From positions 287,823-304,538 of the forward strand of contig MU646854.1 in NCBI GenBank assembly GCA_026770585.1: a stretch of DNA of 16,716 nt, written 5' to 3'. Below are positions 6,643 through 13,818 of this stretch, piece after piece. The position numbers were made by a program, and so were the translations under genes. This DNA is from Baffinella frigidus (Eukaryota; Cryptophyceae; Cryptomonadales; Baffinellaceae). A model generated the notes under the pieces. The model made no database searches. It was not told where the DNA came from and saw only the letters and a program-made list of their open reading frames with translations. Positions within the stretch are counted from its first letter, which is position 1; the number at the start of each line of letters is the position of its first letter.

Positions 6643-6855
6643 GGCCAGCTCCATCGCTGCGGCTCCTGCATGGCTGCGATGTAGAGGGTTATTGTGTGCG
6701 GCTCTGCGAGCTAGCTTCGAGGGAGAGAGAGGGAGGGAGAGGGAGGGAGAAGGAGGGAGAGGGAGGGAGGGAGAGGGAGAGAGAGAGAGGGAGGGAGAGG
6801 GAGGGAGAGGGAGGGAGGGAGGGAGGGAGAGGGAGAGGGGGGGGGAGAGAAAGAG
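6643..6855 (+). repeat. Composite repeat unit 1 with 137-nt purine-only tract
   Basis: A head sequence GGCCAGCTCCATCGCTGC, GGCTCCTGCATGGCTGC, ending GAGCTAGCTTC leads into an uninterrupted purine run from 6719 to 6855 (GGGAGA/GGGAGGGA). The head is repeated at 6856 and 7146. Long mirror-like purine tracts can form triplex DNA. Frames of up to 222 codons here are Pro/Ser/Leu or Arg/Glu/Gly repeat translations. Confidence 0.9.
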
Positions 6856-6976
6856 TCGCTGCGGCGCCTGCATGGCTGCAAGATAGGGTCAGGATTGTGT
6901 GGTTCAGAGGGCTAGCTTGGAGGGAGGGAGGGAGAGGGAGGGAGAGGGGGAGAGAGGGGGAGGGAGGGGGAAAGAG
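6856..6976 (+). repeat. Composite repeat unit 2 with 58-nt purine tract
   Basis: The same head (TCGCTGCGGCGCCTGCATGG... GGGCTAGCTTGG) is followed by a purine run at 6919-6976. The tail (GAGAGATTAAGAGAGTG) continues to the family D element at 7002. Confidence 0.85.
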
Positions 6977-7001
6977 CGAGAGAGATTAAGAGAGTGAAAT
7001 C

Positions 7002-7141
7002 TCATATGGAAACACTTTGAATTGATAAACTTGGTTCAATGAAATTTACTCCACAGAACGATCTTTATTAGAAATATTAAAGCAAACGTGTAGTAATTTT
7101 GATTGACCCCAAGTTTGTAAATTAAAAGCGTTTCCACATGA
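7002..7141. mobile_element. Foldback element family D, short copy 1
   Basis: The 140-bp foldback runs from TCATATGGAAACACTTTG to its inverted end GCGTTTCCACATGA. The arms pair over about 55 bp at roughly 80 percent. The core GTGTAGTAATTTT is shared with 4958 and 11677. It is AT-rich and non-coding. It separates composite repeat units 2 and 3. Confidence 0.8.
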
Positions 7142-7145
7142 ACTC

Positions 7146-7201
7146 GGCCAGCTGCATCGCCGCGGCACCCGTATGGCTGCGAGATAGAGGGCCTGCGATT
7201 C
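7146..7201 (+). repeat. Composite repeat unit 3 (head only)
   Basis: GGCCAGCTGCATCGCCGCGG and CACCCGTATGGCTGCGAG match the heads at 6643 and 6856. The purine tail is missing here, but a similar GAGCTAGCTGGGAG plus GA tract occurs at 7351-7433. Confidence 0.7.
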
Positions 7202-7350
7202 AATTTCGGAACAGGACAGAATCTGTCCCGCTATCTTAGGCTCCCCGCGCGGAAGGTAAGGGTGTATATGCCATTTTAGGCATCAAATGATGCTATAGTA
7301 CGCCTTTTTATCAGGACAGATGCTGGTATGTTCCGAGATGAGATTGCTGA

Positions 7351-7433
7351 GAGAGCTAGCTGGGAGTCAGAGAGGGAGGTGGAGGGGGGAGGGAGCGAGG
7401 GAGAGAGAGGGAGCGAGCGAGCGAGAGAGAGAA
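7351..7433 (+). repeat. GAGCTAGCT junction and GA-rich tract
   Basis: GAGAGCTAGCTGGGAG leads into GGGAGG/GAGAGA purine-rich DNA, the same junction as at 6709-6719. It could be the displaced tail of unit 3. From 7202 to 7350 nothing else is recognised. Confidence 0.7.
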
Positions 7434-7503
7434 AATCTCTTTGGGGGAGGGAGGTCACCTGACAGTGACGAAAACTCACGATAATGAGAATAGTTATCGT
7501 TTT

Positions 7504-7612
7504 GGGTGCGATCCGCACACACGCGTGCGTTCCCTCTTTTGGGTGTATCCGGTGAATTCAAAAATCGGAGGGGAGGACACCTGACTGAGGGGAGCGCGTG
7601 CACCTTGCGCCT
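7504..7612 (+). repeat. Direct repeat, copy 1 (short pyrimidine tract)
   Basis: GGGTGCGATCCGCACACACG, then TTCCCTCTTTT, GGTGAATTCAAAAATCGGAG and CTGAGGGGAGCGCGTGCACC. The same order of blocks occurs at 7655-7868 with the pyrimidine part expanded. Copy 1 approximates the unexpanded state. Confidence 0.75.
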
Positions 7613-7654
7613 CACTCTATTGCCGCGACACTGGGAATACATGGTTGTCGTTGT

Positions 7655-7675
7655 GGGCACGATCCGCACACATGC

Positions 7676-7724
<49 letters not shown>

Positions 7725-7868
7725 ATCTTTCTTTCTCTCTCTCTATCTTTCTCTCTCTCTCTCTCTCTCTGAGTGTACCCAGTCAATTTAAAATTCGAAG
7801 GGGAGAACGCATCTAAAATTTTGAGGGGGGGGGCACCTCACTGAGGGGAGGGCGTGCACCCCGCGCCT
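7655..7868 (+). repeat. Direct repeat, copy 2, with expanded CT microsatellite
   Basis: GGGCACGATCCGCACACATG is followed by about 90 nt of CT-rich microsatellite (7679-7770). Then come GTCAATTTAAAATTCGAAGG and CTGAGGGGAGGGCGTGCACC. This is a local duplication in which the microsatellite grew and a short block (GAACGCATCTAAAATTTTG) was added. Confidence 0.8.
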
Positions 7869-7884
7869 TTCGAACGACGCCTGC

Positions 7885-8037
7885 TAGGGTTTAGGGTGTA
7901 TTAGGGTTTGGGATTTAGGGTTTCGAATTTCGGGTTTAGGGTTTAGCGTTTAGGGTTTAGGGTTTACGGTGTAGGGTTTACGGTGTAGGGTTTAGGGTTT
8001 AGGGTTCAGGGGTTTAGGGTTCAGAGTTCAGGGTGTA
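7885..8037 (-). repeat. Telomere-like block in inverted orientation (TTTAGGG on + strand)
   Basis: TTTAGGG heptamers with variants (TTTACGG, GTGTAGGG, TTCAGGG) lie on the + strand. All the larger blocks in the window carry CCCTAAA on this strand. The orientation switch indicates an inversion or an independent insertion. Confidence 0.92.
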
Positions 8038-8478
8038 GCTGAGAGTCAGGTTATGAACCCCCGTACATGTTATGAGACCCCCGCCTCTGCACACCAGTGA
8101 TGTGGCGAGGTGGAAGTGAGAGGCGATGTGAGTGAAAAACACAGCACCAACGCACCAAAGAAAGAAAGCAATGCACACCAGAAAGAAAGCACGTCGCGCG
8201 CAACAATGCCGAGTCTTTCGACGGACAGGCGAGGTGTCCGCCTACGTTGGGAGTAATCAAAACCTGAAGGACCTAATGCAGGCGCCGAGCAACGCTTCAC
8301 GGGTTGGCGCCGAAATTTCATCCCGGAAGATAACTGAATCGGTTCCGTTTCAATAGGAGGTTCAATAGGAGAAGTTAGTTGAGGCATAGCAAATCCAATT
8401 AGGCCTCCTAATTAAATGAAATCGCTAATTAGGGAACTGATTCAGCTATCTTTCGAGATGAAATTAACGCGCACGATT
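8038..8478. other. No recognisable feature
   Basis: This is mixed-composition DNA with short frames only. AAAGAAAGCA recurs at about 8158 and 8182. A small AT-rich inverted word (CTAATTAAATG / CGCTAATTAGG) lies near 8405-8433. I see no gene. Confidence 0.4.
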
Positions 8479-8594
8479 CCGCAGTGCATTCTTAAGGTGA
8501 CAACAGAGTCTTAGGTTGACAACAGGGGGCGGGGTTCCGCAGCGCATTCTTAAGGTGACACCAGATTCTTAAAGTTGACAACAGGGGGCGGAGC
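8479..8594 (+). repeat. 58-bp tandem duplication
   Basis: 8479-8536 and 8537-8594 are adjacent copies beginning CCGCAG(T/C)GCATTCTTAAGG and containing GTTGACAACAGGGGGCGG. They differ at several positions but have no net length change. Confidence 0.9.
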
Positions 8595-8952
8595 GTGCCT
8601 GCAGCTGCCGGAAATACGCCGCCCCTGCAACCACGCACGAAACGCTTGAGATACAGTATTGCCGCGAAACTTGTATGAGGTGGAGTTAGAATCCATCCGG
8701 AAAATGCTCGTATGAGCGGCCGACACGGGGTGCAGTAAGTGGCACAACGCGTCGAGCATGTGCGGCGCGGACGCTGGTTGTTTGGCAACAAATTATCAAT
8801 CTCTCTTGCCGCGAAACTCAGCGAACGCACCGCGCGAGGACCCTATGGTAGTCGAATGCCCAGGAGAGAAAAATGCGTTCATTACGGACCGAAACCAACA
8901 TGGCCACCATGTATTGCCCCTGCGATCACACACGAAACGATTGAAATCGTTT

Positions 8953-9056
8953 CGAACGAGGCTCCCGAGGTTTTGGATGGGCGTGAACGGGCGGCGAGAT
9001 GCGGCAAGTGTTGGGCATTCCTCGGGGAGCGGACGGGGGCAAGGTGCGAAGCAGTC
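8953..9056 (+). repeat. 104-bp dispersed direct repeat, copy 1
   Basis: The copy starts CGAACGAGGCTCCCGAGG and ends GGTGCGAAGCAGTC. It matches 10524-10627 over 104 bp with two mismatches. The frame starting NEAPEVLDGRERAARCGKC (with a later Cys) and two other frames are open in both copies. Near-identity means frame choice cannot be judged. The two copies have unrelated flanks. Confidence 0.85.
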
Positions 9057-9073
9057 CGTCACTTTAATAGCGA

Positions 9074-9235
9074 CGCACCCCAGGATGAGTTTTGTAAAGT
9101 AGCTCGTTTCTGGTACAAATTATAAAACGAAACCGATTTAAAACCCCAAAAAAATCCAGTTCCTTTTTAAATGAGGTTTTGTTTTATAATTTGTACCAGA
9201 AACGAGCTACTTTACAAAACTCATCCTGGGTTGCG
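9074..9235. mobile_element. Foldback element family F: 61-bp arms, 40-nt loop
   Basis: The arms at 9074-9134 and 9175-9235 are inverted copies with only two mismatches (CGCACCCCAGGATGAGTTTT... / ...AAAACTCATCCTGGGTTGCG). The loop is AT-rich. Both arms contain GGTACAAATTATAAAAC. The near-identity implies a recent origin, gene-conversion homogenisation, or selection on a hairpin RNA. Protein frames crossing it are translations of the arms. Confidence 0.85.
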
Positions 9236-9439
9236 TTCCTATGAACTTGCAAGGATTTTTGTAATACAGCATCCCCTCGAAACTCAGAACACGCACCGCA
9301 GGAGGACGCGTGTTGAGTCCTACCTCCACGTGAGTAAAAATGGGCTTACCATACAACCCATCTCGAAAAGAAACTCTAGTACAAAAGGGCAACTCAAATG
9401 CTTTTCTGGCGAGCCCAGTTCTGCTCAGGCAGAGCTAGG

Positions 9440-9523
9440 TACCTTTTGGGCCGTAAACCTGTCTTGTCCGGGATTGTACCTGGAAAAACTTGTCTCGTCC
9501 GGGAATGTACCTTCTGGGCCGTA
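9440..9523 (+). repeat. Local imperfect tandem repeat
   Basis: GTCTTGTCCGGGATTGTACC and GTCTCGTCCGGGAATGTACC are flanked on both sides by TTTTGGGCCGTAAAC and TTCTGGGCCGTAAG. It is a short duplication containing TTGTACC-type words. Confidence 0.7.
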
Positions 9524-9700
9524 AGTCGCGTCCGCGAGGAGGTCCGGCTTTTCGTGCATCAGCTGTAGGGGCGTGTCCGCAGTCGCGGGCGCCGTTCGCC
9601 CTCTGTAGAGCTGCGCGCCACCGGCGCCTTGAACCGCTGCGATGCAGGGACCTAATCCGGGGAGATTTACTTTTCTTTAAGAATCTGGCAAGGCTCAAAG

Positions 9701-9759
9701 GGCTAGAGAACAAATTAAGGGGGGAAAGAGGAGGTTTGGGCTAGAGCACAAATCAAGGG
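9701..9759 (+). repeat. 38-bp offset tandem repeat
   Basis: GGCTAGAGAACAAATTAAGG (9701) and GGCTAGAGCACAAATCAAGG (9739) are adjacent imperfect copies separated by purine-rich filler. Confidence 0.75.
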
Positions 9760-10370
9760 ACCTGGCGGAGGTTTTTTGGTCGATTGTTTTAGAGATGTGG
9801 GAGAGCTGGCGGTCACCGCATTGCTCCCTGATTCGCGCCACACCTTCCTTGAAAGAAAACGCGACAGCAGGCGGACCTTGCCACGCAACCCCCCCTCCTG
9901 CCCCGCCAGAAGCGTCCGCGCTGTTTCCCGGCGGCGACAGGAGCCACAGCAGCGGCGCTGCAAGCACGAGGCCTCGCCGCGCTGCTCTCGCCCTCGAGAC
10001 TTGCGTGTGTTCCAGTCCTTCATATCTCTGAAACTTGTCGCCACTTCCCCCCACCGTCTCTTTCTCCCACCCCATCCTGCAACGAACGGTGCGCCCCGAC
10101 CTGCGCCCCACCCGCTCAGAGGATTCTGGATGAGAGGAGCACCCTGGTCGCCCAAACTCTCTGGCAGCGTCCATTTCAACGCGACGGGCGCCGGCTCCCA
10201 CCCACGCGCCGCATTCAGCGTGCGGTGCGAACGCCGTGACGGCGAACGAGGCCTGTGAGACGCTGGAAGGGGCCATCGAAATCCTCTGCGAACGGAGCGG
10301 AGTTCCCCGCCCACGAACATACAAGCGGCACGGAACTTCAGAAGACGTCCAAGGGCAGGAAGAAGGGAAC

Positions 10371-10520
10371 ATGGCGAGGCACTCATCGCCCGGTTCACTC
10401 ATCATCGCCTGCTGCTGCATCGCGTCGTTCATCTCCGCCGTCGGATCCACCGCGCAGTACCCACACGCTGCCGCATGCGGTGGCCTTGCATTTGCGGGCA
10501 CCCCAGGGGTCTCTGGGCAG
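10371..10520 (+). CDS. Possible first exon with a signal-peptide-like start
   Basis: An ATG at 10371 sits in a favourable eukaryotic context (GGAACATGGCG). It begins MARHSSPGSLIIACCCIAS, followed by FISAVGSTAQ, which has the charged start, hydrophobic core and small residues of a secretory signal. It continues PHAAACGGLAFAGTPG. The frame stays open past 10520 but there enters the 104-bp dispersed repeat. CTGGGCAG at 10513-10520 marks the boundary. In secondary-plastid algae such a leader could be part of a plastid-targeting sequence, but no mature protein follows. It could be chance in GC-rich DNA. Confidence 0.22.
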
Positions 10521-10523
10521 CTG

Positions 10524-10627
10524 CGAACGAGGCTCCCGAGGTTTTGGATGGGCGTGAACGGGCGGCGAGATGCGGCAAGTGTTGGGCATTCCTCGGGGCT
10601 CGGACGGGGGCAAGGTGCGAAGCAGTC
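10524..10627 (+). repeat. 104-bp dispersed direct repeat, copy 2
   Basis: Partner of 8953-9056, 1571 bp away in the same orientation. The differences are AG to CT near the middle (CGGGGAGCGG / CGGGGCTCGG). Confidence 0.85.
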
Positions 10628-10789
10628 TGTCCCGATATCCAGCTTGTCACTTGCTAGGATTTTCGCCCTGCGAACAAGGATCTGTGAGCACAGGTGAGCA
10701 CAGCGTCCATGACGTGAGACAAAAGGAGTCCGTTTTGTGTCGAACCATTGAGAGCCTGCTCGCGCTTCCGGGAAAGGTGGCGGTCGACC

Positions 10790-10830
10790 GTGAACCCTGA
10801 ACCCTAAACCCTGAACCCCAAACCGTGAAC
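10790..10830 (+). repeat. Short telomere-like patch
   Basis: Five to six heptamers (CCCTGAA, CCCTAAA, CCCCAAA) lie alone within GC-rich DNA. Confidence 0.85.
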
Positions 10831-11010
10831 CAGCAGGCGTCGCGACATGCTCGCGAGCCTCCCTCCTCCGCGCCCTCCCCGCGGCGCTCTCCCTCGCGGT
10901 CCTTTCATCGCGCGGCCGACCGGTGGAGGCTGTTGGGGCGTCGAGCAGAGGGCTGCGGAGGGCGCTCGTCAACGTCGTGCGGCTCGAGACCGGCCTGGAG
11001 GTTCTTCTTC

Positions 11011-11150
11011 CCTCCAACTCTCACGGGAGGACCAAATCGTCGATTTGAAGACCTCAGATTTACCCGGCAGAGGGGTCAGATCTGACCCCTCTGTCGAAGG
11101 GAAAGGGCTCCAAAAACTCGTCGATTTGGTCCGCCCGTGAGGGTTGGTGG
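11011..11150. mobile_element. Foldback element family C, copy 2
   Basis: The 140-bp element runs from CCTCCAACTCTCACGGGAGG to its inverted end CCGTGAGGGTTGGTGG. The arms contain ACCAAATCGTCGATTT. The core is the palindrome AGGGGTCAGATCTGACCCCT (11071-11090), different from copy 1. TC lies on both flanks, consistent with a 2-bp target duplication. From 11151 to 11328 I see nothing. Confidence 0.8.
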
Positions 11151-11328
11151 TCCTCCCTTCCTCCCTGCCCTCCACCAGCCCTCAAAGTGGGAGCCAACCG
11201 TGTTTTCGTGGCTCCTGATGTGTACGACAGGTCGTCGAAGCTCGAGCTTTTAGCGGTCGTGCGATGTGCTGAATACACGCTGCTGCCCTCCGTACATCTT
11301 CTCAACGTGCTGTGCTCTCTGACGCCCC

Positions 11329-11610
11329 CTAGACCCTAAACCCTAAACCCTGAACCCTGAACCCTGAAACCTAAAATCTAAACCCTAAACCCTAAACCCT
11401 AAACCCTAAACCCTAAACTCTGAACCCCAAACCCCAAAACCTAAACCCTCAAAATCTAAACCCTAAACCCTTAACCCTAAACCCTAAACCCTGAACCCTA
11501 AACCTTAAAACCTAAACCCTAGACCCTAAGCCCTAAACCCTGAACCCTAAACCCCAAACCCTAAACCTCAAACCCTAAACCCTAAACCCTAAACCCAAAC
11601 TCTAAACCCC
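11329..11610 (+). repeat. Telomere-like repeat block before the exon array
   Basis: CCCTAAA heptamers with CCCTGAA, CCCCAAA and AAATCTAAA variants end 6 bp before the first exon copy at 11617. If spliced, this would be intron sequence ending CTTTAAG. Confidence 0.92.
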
Positions 11611-11616
11611 TTTAAG

Positions 11617-11836
11617 GTGCTGCGGGAGGTGCTAGCCGCGAAGCAGTACGACGGGCTGCAGGCCGTGATCAAGATCTCATAGGAAAACGATTTTAATTTA
11701 AGACTCTATGGCAATGAAAATTACTACACAAATGTTTTGATATTACTAGTGAAACTCATTATGTGTAGTAAATTTCATTGCCAGAAAGTTTGAAATTAAA
11801 ACCGTTTCCCTATTATATCCTCTTCCGCGACACCGC
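11617..11836 (+). pseudogene. Copy 1 of the VLREVLAAKQ exon, split by a foldback element
   Basis: 11617-11676 matches the exon at 12165 (GTGCTGCGGGAGGTGCTAGC through ATCAAGATC). The rest (CTCTTCCGCGACACCGC) resumes at 11820, after a 141-bp family D element. ATC lies on both sides of the insert. The acceptor here is AAG rather than CAG, and one residue differs (AVIK for AGIK). It is clearly a broken duplicate. Confidence 0.7.
11677..11817. mobile_element. Foldback element family D, short copy 2, inside an exon duplicate
   Basis: The 141-bp element starts TCATAGGAAAACGATTTTAA; its inverted end is AAAACCGTTTCCCTATTAT. The arms pair over about 55 bp, including GGCAATGAAAATTACTACAC / GTGTAGTAAATTTCATTGCC. 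It is the same family as 7002-7141. Comparison with the uninterrupted copies at 11990 and 12165 gives the empty site directly. Confidence 0.85.
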
Positions 11837-11849
11837 CTAACCCCAGGGC

Positions 11850-11972
11850 GTTAACTTAACTAAACACACGGTGTTACCGTACTGGACACACGGTGTTAAC
11901 TTAACTAAACACACGGCGTTAACTCAACTAAACACACGGTTAACTCATCCGTGTCCGTGGTGTTAGCTAAAC
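11850..11972 (+). repeat. About 23-bp minisatellite between exon copies 1 and 2
   Basis: Four or more units of GTTAACTTAACTAAACACACGG(T/C) run at 11850, 11873, 11895 and 11918, then decay into GTCCGTGGTGTTAGC. Related words (GGTTAACTAAAC) fill the stretch between exon copies 2 and 3 (12069-12164). The intron-like spacers therefore share an origin. Confidence 0.85.
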
Positions 11973-11989
11973 GTGGTCCGTGTTCGCAG

Positions 11990-12068
11990 GTGCTGCGGGG
12001 GAGGTGCTAGCCGCGAAGCAGTATGACGGGCTGCAGGCCGGGATCAAGATTCTCTTCCGCGACACCGC
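11990..12068 (+). pseudogene. Copy 2 of the VLREVLAAKQ exon, frameshifted
   Basis: Preceded by GTGTTCGCAG, it reads GTGCTGCGGGGGAGGTGC, with two extra G relative to copies 1 and 3. That shifts the frame at codon 4. It ends at GACACCGC, without the APGVSM codons, and is followed by GTGTCC. Confidence 0.7.
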
Positions 12069-12164
12069 GTGTCCTTGTTCGTGGTGCGGTTAACTAAACC
12101 GTCCTCGTTCGTGGCGTGGTTAACTAAACACGTGCGGTTGACTAACCCTGGTGCGTGTTCGCAG

Positions 12165-12257
12165 GTGCTGCGGGAGGTGCTAGCCGCGAAGCAGTACGAC
12201 GGGCTGCAGGCCGGCATCAAGATCCTCTTTCGCGACACCGCGCCGGGCGTATCGATG
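12165..12257 (+). CDS. Exon of an unidentified protein (31 codons, phase 0-0)
   Basis: It is bounded by GTGTTCGCAG on the left and the donor GTAACT at 12258. It is exactly 93 bp, reading VLREVLAAKQYDGLQ, then AGIKILFRDTAPGVSM. It is the only complete copy among five full or partial ones at this locus. The N-terminal part looks like an amphipathic helix. I do not recognise the family. Codons are GC-rich (GTG, CTG, GCC, AAG), unlike the AT-rich spacers. It may form one gene with the phase-0 exons at 13176, 14187, 15220 and 15609. Confidence 0.45.
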
Positions 12258-12466
12258 GTAACTTAAAGTTTTAGCGTTCAGGGGTTAGGGGTTGGGTTTT
12301 GATCCCTAAACACGAATTCATCAAGATCTTCTTTCGCGATACCGCGCCCGGCGTGTCCATGGTGCCTTCATTTTTTAGCGTTGAGGGGTTAGGGGTTAGG
12401 GTTTAATCCTTACACACGAATTCATCAAGATGCTCCTCTGCGACACCGTATCTATGGTGCGCCACT
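12216..12466 (+). repeat. 104-bp tandem repeat of exon tail + donor + intron start
   Basis: The ATCAAGAT start occurs at 12216, 12320 and 12424, exactly 104 bp apart. Each unit holds the exon's last 11-14 codons, the GT and TTTTAGCGTT(C/G)AGGGGTTAG, and ends ACACGAATTC. Unit 2 keeps 14 codons (IKIFFRDTAPGVSM). Unit 3 lost exactly 9 bp (APG), leaving IKMLLCDTVSM in frame. Confidence 0.88.
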
Positions 12467-12762
12467 TTGTACCAGCAGCAGTTTCAAACGGCCGTTACTG
12501 AGTAGGGGGCAGGGCTGTGCGTATCAGAAACCTTTTCACACGGAGTCGGACGAAGGGTGATTAGGGCCCCAACCAATTTAATTAGGGTCAGCATCACGTT
12601 TGCTCGTACATTAATCATGTTCCCGGATGAGTGCAGGGCACGTCAGGCAAGGCCTAGATCTGCCTGACTTTTATTCTGGCTCGTCCCAAAGGCCTTCTTT
12701 TCGCCCTTTTGTACTGAATTTCTGCTCTTAAATACTTTTAAGGACGCGCCGTAATAAAACTC
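12467..12762. other. No recognisable feature
   Basis: This is AT-richer mixed sequence containing a TTTGTACC word at 12467 and a short inverted word (GTCAGGCAAGGCCTAG / CTGCCTGAC, 12632-12669). I see no exon-like boundary or gene. Confidence 0.4.
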
Positions 12763-13237
12763 GGGCAGAGCTAGAAGGCGTTCCCGGAGCTGGGGCTCCC
12801 GCAGCGGGCGGAGAAGGCGGAGGAGCCTTAATTTGTACCGTGGCTGCCTTAATTAGTACCACGAAAATGAATGGACTGATCTGCGAAGCCCGTGGCTGCC
12901 TTAATTCGTACCACGAAAGTAAATGGACTGATCTGCGAAATAAATGGACTGATCTCCCTCTGGTACAGGGCACGGCAGCGAAGGCGCTCCCGGAGCTAGG
13001 GCTGCTGCAAAGGGCGGAGAAGGCGGAAGGAGCCTTAATTTGTACCGTGGCTGCCTTAATTAGTACCACGAAAATGAATGGACTGATCTGCGAAGCCCGT
13101 GGCTGCCTTAATTCGTACCACGAAAATAAATGGACTGATATGCGAAATAAATGGACTGATCTCCCTCTGGTACAGGGCACGGCAGCGAAGGCGCTCCCGG
13201 AGCTAGGGCTGCCGCAAAGGGCGGGGAAGGCGGAGGA
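12763..13237 (+). repeat. 207-bp tandem duplication carrying an exon start
   Basis: Units at 12824-13030 and 13031-13237 are about 97 percent identical. A partial unit lies upstream (12763-12823). Each holds the first part of the exon at 13176 (GGCACGGCAGCGAAGGCG...), then a spacer with TTAATTTGTACCGTGGCTGC. A nested 52-bp duplication of GTGGCTGCCTTAATT(A/C)GTACC lies inside. The middle exon fragment (from 12969) lacks the exon's 3' third. Confidence 0.9.
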
Positions 13238-13274
13238 GCTTGCGAGACGCACCGAGTACGTTATGGCCCAGACG
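13176..13274 (+). CDS. Exon of an unidentified protein (33 codons, phase 0-0)
   Basis: The acceptor CTCTGGTACAG is followed by 99 open bases reading GTAAKALPELGLPQRA, then GKAEELARRTEYVMAQT, then GTTCCC. It is helix-rich with a charged KAEELARR segment. The donor GTTCCC is non-consensus and coincides with the outer end of a family C foldback element. Tails of this exon (TATGGCCCAGACG) recur four times downstream. Family not recognised. Confidence 0.4.
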
Positions 13275-13275
13275 G

Positions 13276-13436
13276 TTCCCCCCACCAACCACCCGTTGCA
13301 GCTCAAACCAAATCTACTATTGTTTTGAGCCATTTCCTTGGGACAGCGGGGTCGAATCCGACCCCTCCGCAGGGGAAATCCGAGATCTTACAATCGACGA
13401 TTTGGTCCTCCCGTGAGGGTTGGTGGTGGGGAAACC
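13276..13436. mobile_element. Family C foldback element, copy 3, abutting an exon end
   Basis: The right arm is intact (ACAATCGACGATTTGGTC, CTCCCGTGAGGGTTGGTGG). The left arm is diverged but alignable (CCACCAACCACCCGTTG, CAAACCAAATCTACTATTG). The pairing extends outward to GGTTCCCC / TGGGGAAACC. The core palindrome is GGGGTCGAATCCGACCCC (13348-13365). The left end begins essentially at the putative donor of the exon ending at 13274. Confidence 0.65.
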
Positions 13437-13818
13437 CTAGGCCCTCGGGATTCTCTCGCGCGGCGCGCTGAGCACGTTATGGCCCAGACGGTTCCCCCCG
13501 CCACCCACCCGTTGCAGCTTAAAACCGAGTACGTTATGGCCCAGACGGTGCCTCTCCCAACCCCTGAGTGGAGCTAATCCTGAGAGTTGTCCCAGGCTCA
13601 TAACCTTAAGGGGTAGCAGCCCCTTAAGGCGTAGCAGCCACTTAAGGGATATGGCCCAGACGGTTTCCCCCACCACCAACCCGTTACAGCTTAAAACGGG
13701 GTTTCGACCTGTGGTAATTTTCTCGAGAAGTGCACGAAAAAAGAGTACCCGACCTTCTATTCACCCCCTAGGGAAACTCTAGGTCCCTCGGGATCTCCTG
13801 GCGCGGCGCGCTGACCAC
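13430..13818 (+). repeat. Direct repeat CCCTCGGGAT...GGCGCGGCGCGCTGA, two copies
   Basis: 13430-13475 and 13771-13818 share GGGAAAC(C/T)CTAGG(C/T)CCCTCGGGAT and GCGCGGCGCGCTGA. The first copy runs into an exon-tail repeat. Between them lies an 18-bp tandem GTAGCAGCC(C/A)CTTAAGG (13613-13650), whose last unit resembles a family B end (CCACTTAAGGGATAT). Confidence 0.75.

Larger units (their letters stand above)
9695..11017 (-). other. Longest stop-free frame (440 codons), probably not a gene
   Basis: This is the longest open frame in the window, on the reverse strand of a GC-rich stretch. It starts at a TTG that lies inside a family C foldback element, crosses a telomere-like patch (10790-10830, giving VQGLGFRV) and crosses the 104-bp dispersed repeat. 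The composition is Arg/Ser/Pro/Ala-rich and no domain is recognised. Other frames across the region are also unusually open. High GC lowers stop frequency, which explains much of this. It is recorded because 1.3 kb without a stop is still notable. Confidence 0.2.

Noticed and set aside
6205-6989. Open frames of 97-222 codons over the purine tracts
   Set aside because: They are translations of GGGAGA/TCTCCC low-complexity DNA (Pro/Ser/Leu or Arg/Glu/Gly runs) on both strands.
7367-7786. Open frames with Arg-Glu or Ser-Leu runs
   Set aside because: They are direct translations of the (CT)n/(GA)n microsatellite.
8739-9125. 128-codon frame containing a CGKC...C zinc-ribbon-like pattern
   Set aside because: The Cys-containing part lies in the 104-bp dispersed repeat and the end lies in a hairpin arm. 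Cys spacing does not match a zinc ribbon I recognise.
9695-11017. 440-codon reverse-strand open frame as a real gene
   Set aside because: It starts at TTG inside a foldback element and crosses a telomere-like patch and a dispersed repeat. It has biased composition and no recognisable domain. Kept only as a low-confidence entry.
12728-13333. 201-codon reverse frame with an internal repeat of about 69 residues
   Set aside because: The internal repeat is simply the 207-bp DNA duplication (207 is divisible by three, so any frame repeats). The opposite strand carries the better-supported exon.
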